Shown in pieces: positions 1 to 6,968 of a stretch of 18,120 nt of DNA (the stretch's first letter is position 1; every line of letters starts with the position of its first letter). The DNA lies in the NCBI GenBank assembly GCA_021820805.1, contig JAKADF010000017.1:1-18120 (forward strand). Direction: 5' to 3'. The notes beneath the pieces were generated by a model that was not told the DNA's origin, did no database searches, and saw only the letters and a list, made by a program, of their open reading frames with translations. Origin of the DNA: Bacillota bacterium (GTDB taxonomy: Bacteria > Bacillota > Bacilli > Alicyclobacillales > Alicyclobacillaceae). Position numbers and translations under genes: made by a program.

Positions 1-526
1 ACGACAATAGATGATTTTTTTTAATAACGTGCTCCTTTCCAAACCCCTCCAGGGCATGTTGGACATCCACCCATAATACGCTTTTCCTTTTAAGTTCTAG
101 AAGGATAGCATGATAGAGTGGCATATGATGGTAACTGTCCTCTTCTTTCATATACACTTTTAGCATGTACGCACTATTCATCTCTGCTCCCTCCTTCACT
201 TCATTTTCCTTCAAGTCAATGACGTTCTGCAGCACGATGATTCGAGAAGTTCTTGGCAGGCGATCTGAAAGATCCACACAGATGTGATTAATTTCTTCAG
301 GTGTACCGTAAACTTCCATTGTAATAGGCAATCCCGATGCATAATCGGAGTAGAAGTTCTGAAGGTGCCCGCGTGCATCGAGTCCCTCTATGGCACGAAA
401 GACAGTTATGCCTGGTGCTCCCTTCGACCACAAATGGCGCACAATTTCCTCATAAGCAGTTCGTGAAAACCATTTTTTATGATCACTTTCATATAGACGA
501 ATCATAAGGAGTGCTCCCTTTGGCAT
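1..526 (-). CDS. DUF190 tandem-domain protein (C-terminus beyond window)
   Basis: This reading frame of at least 175 codons is open to the left edge, so its C-terminus is not in the window. The start is ATG at 526-524, preceded by a strong AGGGGGTGA ribosome binding site; an internal ATG at 505 is less well supported. Domain 1 (about residues 8-105) begins MIRLYESDHKKW and contains GLPITMEVYGTPEEI. Domain 2 begins near residue 125 with YMLKVYMKEEDSYHHMPLYH and contains LLELKRKSVLWVDV. The same two-domain order is seen in the protein at 10114-10782, and the second domains align closely. DUF190 proteins are small soluble proteins with a PII/CutA-like ferredoxin fold, frequently encoded beside crcB fluoride-channel genes, as here; their biochemical role is unknown to me. 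It is divergent from the crcB remnants. The family call is firm, the function is not. Confidence 0.8.
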   Translation of the reverse strand, partial: MPKGALLMIRLYESDHKKWFSRTAYEEIVRHLWSKGAPGITVFRAIEGLDARGHLQNFYSDYASGLPITMEVYGTPEEINHICVDLSDRLPRTSRIIVLQNVIDLKENEVKEGAEMNSAYMLKVYMKEEDSYHHMPLYHAILLELKRKSVLWVDVQHALEGFGKEHVIKKNHLLS

Positions 527-611
527 TATTTCACCCCCTAAAAGGTATTAAGGTTCTTGATATGATAGACTCTCAATTATCGTTGTTTCTTTTTTATAGC
601 CGTTCCCTGTT

Positions 612-638
612 CAACCGACCATGAGTTGGTTGATTTTC
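612..638 (+). terminator. Hairpin followed by T-run, terminator-like
   Basis: CAACCGAC (612-619) pairs with GTTGGTTG (625-632) around a short loop, with one G-U pair, and is followed by ATTTTCTAT. No gene on the plus strand ends just before it. It may be left from a lost gene or be leader RNA upstream of crcB. The 527-740 interval otherwise shows no gene, and I find no fluoride-aptamer signature there on either strand. Confidence 0.3.
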
Positions 639-740
639 TATAGTAAATATTCATAGCAAACGGAACATTGTCGGCAACCCCCGGGAATCGAGTATTCACT
701 ACTCTGAAATCTCTATATATTCTAAGTATCATGTAATCAC

Positions 741-1026
741 TTGTCCTACGTCAATCTGATCATACGATTGCTCCACATCTTCATAGCGCAACGAATCGCT
801 GACGATATGGGGATTCGCCCTTGGTTAAAATCAGGCTTTGGAACAGGACTTATTGAAAACCAGCTTATTGATGTCGGCTTTGTATGGGTTTATCAGTTTG
901 ATTGGTGGTACCATACTAGCCTTCACCGGCGATAAAATGGCGTTCTTGCTCACAGGTTCCGTACGTGAAGCGAGGGAGTCAGTGTCAGTACATGAAAACA
1001 GGGAATCAATCTCAGAATGGTCGTAA
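741..1026 (+). pseudogene. crcB: crcB fluoride channel, first copy: C-terminal remnant
   Basis: Two frames together resemble the second half of a CrcB/Fluc fluoride channel. Frame 1 (from TTG 741) reads IRPWLKSGFGTGLI, the lead-in to the FTTFST box of the third helix, but the box itself is missing. The sequence then continues in the next frame (TTG at 838) as LLMSALYGFISLIGGTILA, a typical fourth helix, followed by a charged tail. The simplest reading is loss of the first two helices and a small out-of-frame deletion across the FTTFST box. The stop codon at 1024-1026 overlaps the ATG of the next crcB (1017), as expected for a former tandem crcB1-crcB2 pair with coupled translation. The 838-1026 piece could still be translated as a 62-residue one-helix peptide. 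Confidence 0.6.
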
Positions 1027-1337
1027 CATCTTTGCTTGTTGGCATTGGCGCCGCTGCTGGTGCACTTTCTAGGTACGGCATCGGCCGTCTCGTTTCTCAA
1101 AGGGTTCAAAGTGATTTTCCGTGGGGTACATGGATCATTAATGTTTTTGGTACGCTGTTACTTGGTATCTTTTTTCAGACGTTTGACGTACTTCATCATG
1201 ATCCCGATTGGTGGTTATTGCTTGGAACCGGATTTTGTGGTGCGTTTACTACCTTCTCCACGATGTCTGTTGAAGCCGTAAAACTGTTTCGTTCTCGTCC
1301 ACTCATCGCATGCACCTATCCAGTGGATTTGAGGTAG
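1017..1337 (+). CDS. crcB: CrcB/Fluc fluoride channel, second copy, truncated
   Basis: CrcB (Fluc) proteins are dual-topology dimeric fluoride channels of four helices, usually about 115-130 residues, that let fluoride leave the cytoplasm. This 106-residue product has helix 1 with GAAAGALSRYGIGR, helix 2 with PWGTWIINVFGTLLLGI including the conserved Asn, and helix 3 with GTGFCGAFTTFSTMSVE, the signature box that supplies channel-lining Phe and Thr. After PLIACTY, where helix 4 should begin, the frame runs into seven unrelated residues and stops, and no other frame restores a helix 4. The start ATG overlaps the end of the preceding remnant. It may be a pseudogene with a 3' deletion, or a three-helix fragment working with the helix-4 peptide upstream. 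The family call is sure; activity is doubtful. Confidence 0.75.
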   Translation: MVVTSLLVGIGAAAGALSRYGIGRLVSQRVQSDFPWGTWIINVFGTLLLGIFFQTFDVLHHDPDWWLLLGTGFCGAFTTFSTMSVEAVKLFRSRPLIACTYPVDLR

Positions 1338-1357
1338 TAAGTTGGACGTTGTGTGAC

Positions 1358-1927
1358 TTAGAGAAGACCACCGAAAACTCCAAGAAACGCGAATACCAGC
1401 CCCATGAACATACTTATCCTTGCTCCGGTCCAATTAACCGAATAATGAACACCAATATACTTACCAAAATTTAAAAGGAACAGACCGATCACGGTAATCG
1501 CGATGGCACCGTACAGCGTACTAAGCCCATCGAATCCAACCGCAAATCCAATCGCTAAAGTACGCATTCCTTGTGACAACCCTAGGAACATCATTTGATC
1601 GAATCCAAAAATATCGTCAACTTTAAAATCACTTGGTTTCAATATTTCATATAGCGATTGTACAGCAGTCCCTAAACCAACTACCGCAAATATTGCATTT
1701 CCTATTCGATGCGACATTGAAGGGTTGAGCAACAGAGCAACGTGCCCCGCAGCACTCGCGCTTAGGTTGAACATAAGCACTGGTATAAGTGTATACAAAA
1801 CACTGAATATCACGGGAAACCGTGCTTTACCCTGTCCAAAGGCAAGTCCTATCCCAAAATTGTCCGTACTTGAAAATAACCCGACTAAGATATTGAACAG
1901 TATAATTTCTATATTCAAGGGGCTCAT
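1358..1927 (-). CDS. MntP/YtaF-like membrane protein, putative Mn(II) exporter
   Basis: A 189-residue hydrophobic protein with about six predicted helices. The first helix has the SSTDNFGIGLAFG pattern, comparable to the Asp-containing helix 1 of the MntP (DUF204)/YtaF family. A second repeat unit, GMRTLAIGFAVGFDGLSTL, carries the matching second Asp. MntP exports manganese; YtaF is a related sporulation-associated membrane protein, and I cannot separate the two here. The ATG at 1927 lacks well-spaced Shine-Dalgarno sequence; TTG at 1918, nine bases after AAAGGGG, is an alternative start that would remove three residues. The gene converges on the truncated crcB with only about 20 bases between them. 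Its place in a fluoride locus suggests metal or ion homeostasis under the same stress, but no riboswitch precedes it. Confidence 0.65.
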   Translation of the reverse strand: MSPLNIEIILFNILVGLFSSTDNFGIGLAFGQGKARFPVIFSVLYTLIPVLMFNLSASAAGHVALLLNPSMSHRIGNAIFAVVGLGTAVQSLYEILKPSDFKVDDIFGFDQMMFLGLSQGMRTLAIGFAVGFDGLSTLYGAIAITVIGLFLLNFGKYIGVHYSVNWTGARISMFMGLVFAFLGVFGGLL

Positions 1928-2109
1928 CCCCTTTGTCTGACACCTTTAAGCCGCCGCACGTTTGTTATAAATAGTGGTTCAGTATATGCATACCCCTCCT
2001 ACCCTGCTCCAAAATGCTCGACAACCCATTTGCTCTTGATTGAAAACTTTAAAATAGTCATTCTTTGTACCATCAGCATCGCTCAACTCGTCCATTAAGA
2101 TTAAATCTG

Positions 2110-2138
2110 TTGCACACGCCATCACCTATGCGCATACA
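2110..2138 (+). promoter_or_regulatory. Candidate sigma-A promoter of the hyf-like operon
   Basis: TTGCAC (2110-2115) and CATACA (2133-2138) are separated by 17 bases, which puts transcription start near 2145, just upstream of the fluoride aptamer. The -10 box is imperfect. The rest of 1941-2109 shows no gene or obvious RNA. Confidence 0.35.
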
Positions 2139-2167
2139 GTGAATCAAGTCTGGAATTACGCATGAAC

Positions 2168-2214
2168 TTAGGCGATGGAGCTCGCCAAGCGCCGATAGGC
2201 TAATGGCTCCTACC
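2168..2214 (+). ncRNA. Fluoride riboswitch (crcB motif) upstream of hyfC
   Basis: The core reads GGCGATGGAGCTCGCC, then a short GCC-GATA-GGC hairpin, then TAATGGCTCCTACC. GGCGA pairs with TCGCC, and GGAGC in the first loop can pair with GCTCC downstream, as in the crcB/fluoride aptamer. The joining segment AAGC is shorter than the usual ATAACC-type linker, so affinity may be altered. The 3' part of the aptamer (GGCTCCTACC) is also the 5' arm of the terminator that follows, giving a classic switch: fluoride stabilises the aptamer, frees the downstream arm and permits read-through. Known fluoride riboswitches include examples in front of formate-hydrogenlyase-like genes, which matches this position. 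Confidence 0.82.
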
Positions 2215-2248
2215 AAGTCGACTACGACAAGGTAGGGGCCATTTGTGT
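2205..2248 (+). terminator. Riboswitch-controlled intrinsic terminator before hyfC
   Basis: GGCTCCTACC (2205-2214) pairs over ten base pairs with GGTAGGGGCC (2231-2240), with one G-U pair, and is followed by the T-rich ATTTGTGT. The 5' arm is shared with the fluoride aptamer, so the two folds exclude each other. Without fluoride, transcription of the whole operon is expected to stop here. Confidence 0.8.
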
Positions 2249-2250
2249 GG

Positions 2251-2300
2251 AAAGGGCCTGGTTGCCGGTGGCGACCACTTAGACCCGCGAAGCGAGGAGG
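2251..2300 (+). promoter_or_regulatory. Structured leader element L1 before hyfC (unnamed)
   Basis: Downstream of the terminator lies a second structured stretch. GGGCC at 2254-2258 is followed by an 8-bp hairpin, TGGTTGCC (2259-2266) with GGCGACCA (2270-2277), then TTAG-ACCC, then a small CGC-GAA-GCG hairpin abutting the GAGGAGG ribosome binding site (2294-2300). GGG 2254-2256 can close with CCC 2284-2286. A longer version of the same arrangement precedes hyfE at 3274-3347. The shared pieces (GGGCCTGGT, the CCA-ending hairpin, TTAG, the GAA-loop hairpin, GAGGAGG) suggest a common RNA element acting on translation initiation. L1 lacks about 20 bases of the middle part, so it may be a degenerate copy. 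Confidence 0.5.
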
Positions 2301-2308
2301 AATCAAAA

Positions 2309-3256
2309 ATGCAGGTATGGCAAGCGTTCGCCTTACAACTGGTACAATTGGCATTTGTCCTCTTCCTGTCCCCGCTGATTAAGGGGGTGCTGAATCGGAT
2401 GAAGGAATTTGTGCAAGGGAAACGGGGACCAAGCATTTTCCAAATGTACCGAGACCTGCGTAAGCTATTTCACAAAGAGCGCGTTGTTCCCGAACATGCA
2501 GGACCGATGTACAAATTGGCACCATACATTTATTTCGCTGCCCCACTTATCGTTACGATGCTGATTCCGGTTTTAACCACATTCCCCCTCTACATGGCGT
2601 TCGCAGGGGACATGATGGCAGGCGGATTCATCCTCGGGTTCGGAACATACTGTCTTTTGGTTGGTTCTACCGCAGGCGGTAGTCCGTATGGAGGTATCGG
2701 AAGCACTCGAGCACGATTCGTATCGATGTGTGTTGAGCCGGCTTTAATTCTGGTCCTATTTTGCGTAAGCTTCGCAGCTCATGCAACAGTTCCATACGTC
2801 GTCAATCAGGCGCTATGGCACCTGGGATGGTCACCCATCCATGTTCTATTAATTCTTGCCTTCTTTTCTATCTTGTTAGCAGAAACCGGTCGGATTCCGG
2901 TCGACAATCCATCTTCACATCACGAGTTTTCGATGATCGACCACAACCGTGCTTACGATTACTCCGGTCCTGATTTGGCCTTGATTGAATGGGGAGGAGC
3001 CATGAAGTACGTGGCCTTAGGTGTCATTTTCTTGAACGTTATTGTGTCACCGTTAGGACTCTCCTCAAGTACAGGGTGGATTGCAATTGCGGTTGCCGTG
3101 GTTCTGGTGTTCGCAAAATTCCTTTTGCTAAACGGAGCTGTCGTTTGGGTAGAGTCATCCATTGGCAAACTTCGGCTCTTACGCATCGCGGAATTTATGG
3201 CTGCTGCTTCAGCTTGTGCAATAGTAGCCACCGCGCTGCAGGTGCTTAAAATATAG
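2309..3256 (+). CDS. hyfC: HyfC/HycD-like membrane subunit (NuoH family)
   Basis: A 315-residue integral membrane protein of the NuoH/HycD family, the subunit that joins the membrane arm to the redox arm in complex I and group 4 hydrogenases. The N-terminal helix is followed by an amphipathic stretch, LRKLFHKERVVPE (50-62), then GGSPYGGIGSTRARF (123-137), and the family's most conserved loop, AETGRIPVDNP (191-201), with E192, R195, P197, D199, and E206 shortly after. YSGPDLALIEW follows near 218-228. The start is ATG 2309, eight bases after GAGGAGG; a frame extension to 2243 would overlap the terminator and is rejected. It is the first gene of the operon, behind the fluoride riboswitch and leader L1. 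Length matches HycD (about 307). The conserved charged residues suggest that ion coupling is retained. Confidence 0.88.
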   Translation: MQVWQAFALQLVQLAFVLFLSPLIKGVLNRMKEFVQGKRGPSIFQMYRDLRKLFHKERVVPEHAGPMYKLAPYIYFAAPLIVTMLIPVLTTFPLYMAFAGDMMAGGFILGFGTYCLLVGSTAGGSPYGGIGSTRARFVSMCVEPALILVLFCVSFAAHATVPYVVNQALWHLGWSPIHVLLILAFFSILLAETGRIPVDNPSSHHEFSMIDHNRAYDYSGPDLALIEWGGAMKYVALGVIFLNVIVSPLGLSSSTGWIAIAVAVVLVFAKFLLLNGAVVWVESSIGKLRLLRIAEFMAAASACAIVATALQVLKI

Positions 3257-3273
3257 CGGTGTAACGCGAACTC

Positions 3274-3347
3274 AAAGGGGCCTGGTCGAAAATGGCCACC
3301 GTTTAGGCCGGGCGGCAGCTCCGGGTCTGGCCCTCGAAACGAGGAGG
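3274..3347 (+). promoter_or_regulatory. Structured leader element L2 before hyfE (unnamed)
   Basis: The 99-base gap between hyfC and hyfE is unusually large for this operon and holds a GC-rich foldable sequence. GGGGCC (3277-3282) can pair with GGCCC (3329-3333). TGGTC (3283-3287) pairs with GGCCA (3294-3298), and CCGG at 3308-3311 can pair with CCGG at 3321-3324. CCTCG (3332-3336) pairs with CGAGG (3340-3344), which includes the start of the GAGGAGG ribosome binding site. The outer stem and the last hairpin compete for 3332-3333, so two folds are possible with different access to the ribosome binding site. It resembles L1 before hyfC. A translational riboswitch is plausible; I could not assign a class. 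The DUF1646/Na+ class would be worth testing, given a cation-pump operon. Confidence 0.5.
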
Positions 3348-3355
3348 TAATGACA

Positions 3356-3991
3356 ATGCCTTCATACAACATTTGGCTGTTCGTCATCCCATTCTTTTTT
3401 GGAATATGGATGGCTGTCGCACGCGAAACCCGAGTAGCCATCATGTTCTATGTACTTCAGACCATATGCGTTGCCCTATTGTACCTACGATTTGCATGGT
3501 TCTCCTCTGATGCCATGGCCTGGATGAGCTTTGCAGGTATTTGCGGAATTCGCATCATTTTCATCCCCTTGCTTCTAAAAAGATTCCTAAAAAGGGATTT
3601 ATTGTCGGCCAGAGAAACGGAGTACCTGATAACGCCGCCCTACGCTGTGCTTATCTATCTCCTGCTCGGAATCATCAGCCTCCGGCTGGTACCCATGTTT
3701 TCAGCGGGTGAAAACGGACTTTACTTCGGGCTTAGTTTGGCTGTTGTCTTAGTCGGAATCGCTGCCACTGCAATTTGCCATCACGCTCCGAAGCAAATCA
3801 TGAGCTTACTTGGGGCAGACAACGGCGTTGACCTGGCAGCTGTCCTCTCATTGCAACGAATTTCTGCCATCGCAGATTACATCGTTTTTATAGATGTAGC
3901 AATTGCTGTCCTCTGCCTCTCCACCATCGTACTGCGGCTGCGCAGACACGGACACCAGCATACGCACAATTTGCACGATCTTCGGGGGTGA
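3356..3991 (+). CDS. hyfE: HyfE-like membrane subunit
   Basis: A 211-residue protein, close to the 216 residues of E. coli HyfE. HyfE-type subunits carry a NuoK-like core and sit between the antiporter-like subunits and HyfC in the membrane arm. Hydrophobic helices cover nearly the whole sequence, for example WLFVIPFFFGIWMAV near the N-terminus and ADYIVFIDVAIAVLCL near the C-terminus. FGLSLAVVLVGIAATAICHH and the LSLQRISA segment are consistent with the family. I choose ATG 3356, which lies eight bases after GAGGAGG exactly as in hyfC; ATG 3350, in the same frame, would leave only two bases of spacing. The C-terminal His/Arg-rich tail (RLRRHGHQHTHNLHDLRG) is hydrophilic. The next gene begins four bases after its stop. 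Confidence 0.8.
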   Translation: MPSYNIWLFVIPFFFGIWMAVARETRVAIMFYVLQTICVALLYLRFAWFSSDAMAWMSFAGICGIRIIFIPLLLKRFLKRDLLSARETEYLITPPYAVLIYLLLGIISLRLVPMFSAGENGLYFGLSLAVVLVGIAATAICHHAPKQIMSLLGADNGVDLAAVLSLQRISAIADYIVFIDVAIAVLCLSTIVLRLRRHGHQHTHNLHDLRG

Positions 3992-3995
3992 AAAA

Positions 3996-5429
3996 ATGGA
4001 TTGGATAGCAGCCTTGCTGATTTTCCCACTCATCGGAATTGCTGTGAACTGGCTTGTTCCTGCATCAATGCGGGCGTATGTACCTGTACTCGTTACGGCA
4101 CTCAATGTGCTCAACTTTGTCGGTTACCTTTGTGGGTTATATGGGCATACAGGGAGGGCTTTCAACACCGTATTCCAAATGGATAAGTTTAGCGCTGTAA
4201 TTACCGGCATTACCATTTTCGTCGGATTCACCGCTGCTTTGTACTCTGTTGGATACATGCACAAGGAAGAACACCGTGGGCACCTTACGGCAGGCTCAAT
4301 AAAGATGTACTTTGGGATGTTCCTCTTGTTTTATTTCACGTTACTCGGTGCACCGTTGTTTCAAAACGTACTCATTACATGGGGGTTCATCGAAGCTACG
4401 GCACTGGCATCAGTACTCCTGGTGGATTTTCACCGTACCAAACGAACAGCAGAAGCATCTTGGAAGTACATCATCATGATGGAAATCGGCGGGATTTGTG
4501 CGCTCTTCGGCGCGATAACGTTTCTTGTCGGTCAGCCTTCTTTTGCCCATGCGGTCACTTGGACTGGGTTAGAACAAATAGCGAGCGCAATTCCAACGAA
4601 ATGGTTAATGGTAGGCTTTGCGCTTGTGCTTGCAGGATACGGAACGAAGGCTGGGTTAGTTCCATTTCACGCTTGGCTACCGGATGCGCATAGCCAGGCC
4701 CCTTCTCCAACCAGCGCAATGCTCAGCGCCATTAAGCTAAATTGTGCTCTGTATGCCATTATTCGGTTCCAGACCATCTTGACAGCGAGCGGGAATGGAG
4801 CGTTTGCCAACAGGGCATTGTTGTCAATTGGTATTCTAACGGTTGTTGTAGCGACTTTGGTGACGATTCGGCAGCATGACGTAAAACGACTTTTTGCCTA
4901 TTCCAGTTCTGAGAATATGGGCCTTGCTGCTATCGCATTTGCACTCGGGCCAATTGGCGTCTTTGCAGGCCTCCTTCAGATGGTAAACCATTCCGTTATT
5001 AAGGCCATGTTGTTTTATCAATCCGGAGAACTATTGACTGCAAGCGGCTCAACCGAAATTAATCGACTAAACGGCATAACAAAAATCCTTCCATGGACGG
5101 GGGCAACCCTAATGCTCGGTATGCTCGCCATTGGAGGCGCCCCACCGTTCGGCCTCTTTCTAAGTGAATTTACAGTTGTGTACTCTCTATACCACGCATC
5201 ACCCTGGTTGGCCGTAATTGTCTTGATTCTTATCGCTATCTTGTTTGCTAATTTCCTTCGGTACGCCATCCGAATAGGATTTGGAACTCCCGTTCGTGTG
5301 TTAGAAAGTAAGCCGGTGATTCACACTGGGATTTCTTCAGTGTCGATTGGACTACACATGTTGACCATCGTTGCACTTGGTACTGTCTTGCCATTTGGGT
5401 TACAACTGCTTCCTAGTTTTCATCTTTAA
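3996..5429 (+). CDS. hyfF: HyfF-like antiporter subunit (NuoM/NuoN family)
   Basis: A 477-residue polytopic protein of the proton-translocating Mrp/NuoM/NuoN family. Residues needed for ion transfer are present: E133 in WGFIEATALAS, K218 in GYGTKAGLVPFHAWLPDAHS, K247 in the following helix (SAIKLN), and K336 in NHSVIKAMLF. KRLFAYSSSENMG (297-309) and GGAPPFGLFLSEF are further family signatures. The start ATG 3996 has GGGGGTG at 3984-3990 and follows the hyfE stop by four bases; an in-frame extension to 3903 would lie inside hyfE and is rejected. It is somewhat shorter than E. coli HyfF (about 526). With HyfB it gives this complex two antiporter-like modules, one more than Hyc-type complexes, as in Hyf. 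Nothing suggests loss of function. Confidence 0.87.
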   Translation: MDWIAALLIFPLIGIAVNWLVPASMRAYVPVLVTALNVLNFVGYLCGLYGHTGRAFNTVFQMDKFSAVITGITIFVGFTAALYSVGYMHKEEHRGHLTAGSIKMYFGMFLLFYFTLLGAPLFQNVLITWGFIEATALASVLLVDFHRTKRTAEASWKYIIMMEIGGICALFGAITFLVGQPSFAHAVTWTGLEQIASAIPTKWLMVGFALVLAGYGTKAGLVPFHAWLPDAHSQAPSPTSAMLSAIKLNCALYAIIRFQTILTASGNGAFANRALLSIGILTVVVATLVTIRQHDVKRLFAYSSSENMGLAAIAFALGPIGVFAGLLQMVNHSVIKAMLFYQSGELLTASGSTEINRLNGITKILPWTGATLMLGMLAIGGAPPFGLFLSEFTVVYSLYHASPWLAVIVLILIAILFANFLRYAIRIGFGTPVRVLESKPVIHTGISSVSIGLHMLTIVALGTVLPFGLQLLPSFHL

Positions 5430-5446
5430 ATATCGGAGGGTTGGAA

Positions 5447-6943
5447 ATGAATGCAAAAGTGGATGAACTACCTGTCAAAGTGGTAAGTGAATCAGGCTGG
5501 ACAACAGCAGACTGGCATATCAGTGCCAACGAAATGGGTGCCCTGCTTCAGGACTTGTCTGTTAAACCATACACACAGCTGCTGTACTACGGGTTTTTAC
5601 CCCAAAATGAGCAGAATCCAGGTCAACTTTTAGCGGTTGTTGGAGAACCTCATCAATCAAAAGTGACATGGTACTTCGGGGAGCTGCATAAGGGGCAATC
5701 TAGTTTTCCATCTCTTGCGAATACCTGGCCCGCAGCGCTCTGGACAGAACGGGAAATTTGGGAACGATACGGTATATTGCCAAAAGGTCACCCAGATTTA
5801 CGTCCTATCCTCCAACCGGAGCAAGATGCCTTGCGGGGTGTGGCCAAAGGAAGCGGTGTGTTCTATTTGCCTCTTGGACCGGTCAGGGGCGATGTCAATG
5901 AATCGGTGTCTTTCCTGTTTGACACGATTGGGGAACAAATTATGCATATGCAGCCCCAACTGTTTTACAAACAAAGAGATATCGAACAACTGGCAATTGG
6001 TCAAGAGCCACAAGATGTATTGCTACTTGCCGAGCGTATCTCAGGTACGTCCACCGTTGCACACGCAACAGCATTCTGCCGCGCAACAGAGCAAGCTATG
6101 GGATGGCAAACGGATCCCCATGTTGAATTGGAACGTGCGTTGTATGGGGAACTTGAAAGACTCTATAACCATGCGCACGACTTCGCCCAAATGGCTTCCA
6201 CATCCGGTATGACCGTAGGTCAAGCACAACTCTCCCGTGTTAAGGAGGAATGTCTCCGCCTGAATGCAGCATTAACGGGATCGCGTTATTTACGAAACGC
6301 CGTTCGACTCGCCGAACGTTCAGGGGTGGACTTTGCAGAGATATCAGATTATGTCCAAACTTCCCTATCACAAGTTGATTCTCGACTGCAACGCTTCACT
6401 TCATTGTTGCTGCACACGCCAACTTTTGTCGATCGTTTACGAACGACAGGCATTTTACAAAAGGACTGGGCAACCCAATATGGTGTAGTCGGTCCAGTAG
6501 CCAGGGCTTGTGGTGCTGCAGTCGATAGCCGGCTCGATTATCTTCTGCCGTTGTACCAAGGTACAGGATATCAGATTGCTTTACCGGAAATGCCAACTGG
6601 TGACGCATATGACAGATTCCTCGTTCGACTTTTGGAATGGAATAATTCAGTAGCAATAGTTAGACAAATCCTGGATGAATTACAGGGACAAAAAACGCCC
6701 AAGGATTTTGGAACTTCGCCAAAAAGGTTCCTTGGAATTGGTATGGCGGAATCCCCACGGGGAAGGGTTGCTCATGTTGTACGTATTGATCACACTGGTT
6801 CAATTACGTATTGGGGCATTCGCGCCGCTTCTTCCTGGAATTGGCCAATTATCGGCCTTACGACTGCAAATGGGAACATTCAAACTGACTTTCCAGTCAT
6901 TGAGGCAAGTTTTGGACTGTCGGTCGCAGGTATCGATCGATAA
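5447..6943 (+). CDS. hyfG: HyfG/HycE-like large subunit lacking Ni-binding cysteines
   Basis: A 498-residue fusion of a NuoC-like domain (about 1-135, with ALWTEREIWERYGILPKGHP at 97-116) and a NuoD/hydrogenase-large-subunit domain. The fusion is as in HycE/HyfG. The first Ni motif, normally RxCGxC, reads R197-I-S-G-T-S202, so both Cys are Ser. The second, normally DPCxxC near the C-terminus, is replaced by FGLSVAGIDR at the extreme end (489-498). The upstream GPVH reads GPVR (147). The fold markers ELERLYNHAHDF and GPVARACG remain. The protein therefore cannot hold a normal NiFe centre, and hydrogen or formate-hydrogenlyase chemistry is not expected. This matches energy-converting-hydrogenase-related (Ehr) complexes. 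It also lacks the usual C-terminal processing extension. The start is ATG 5447, six bases after GGAGGG; TTG 5441 is too close to it. Confidence 0.87.
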   Translation: MNAKVDELPVKVVSESGWTTADWHISANEMGALLQDLSVKPYTQLLYYGFLPQNEQNPGQLLAVVGEPHQSKVTWYFGELHKGQSSFPSLANTWPAALWTEREIWERYGILPKGHPDLRPILQPEQDALRGVAKGSGVFYLPLGPVRGDVNESVSFLFDTIGEQIMHMQPQLFYKQRDIEQLAIGQEPQDVLLLAERISGTSTVAHATAFCRATEQAMGWQTDPHVELERALYGELERLYNHAHDFAQMASTSGMTVGQAQLSRVKEECLRLNAALTGSRYLRNAVRLAERSGVDFAEISDYVQTSLSQVDSRLQRFTSLLLHTPTFVDRLRTTGILQKDWATQYGVVGPVARACGAAVDSRLDYLLPLYQGTGYQIALPEMPTGDAYDRFLVRLLEWNNSVAIVRQILDELQGQKTPKDFGTSPKRFLGIGMAESPRGRVAHVVRIDHTGSITYWGIRAASSWNWPIIGLTTANGNIQTDFPVIEASFGLSVAGIDR

Positions 6944-6968
6944 TTTCAAATGCAAGGAGGCATTCATC

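Noticed and set aside
527..740. A fluoride riboswitch in front of crcB or the left DUF190 gene
   Set aside because: Neither strand shows the aptamer core; only a simple hairpin at 612-632.
2243..2308. Upstream in-frame start for hyfC at 2243
   Set aside because: It would lie against the terminator and run through the structured leader; ATG 2309 has an ideal GAGGAGG.
3903..3995. Upstream in-frame start for hyfF
   Set aside because: It lies within hyfE and has no ribosome binding site; GGGGGTG precedes ATG 3996.
6675..6968. Long N-terminal extension of hyfH
   Set aside because: It overlaps hyfG by about 270 bases, and AAGGAGG marks ATG 6969.
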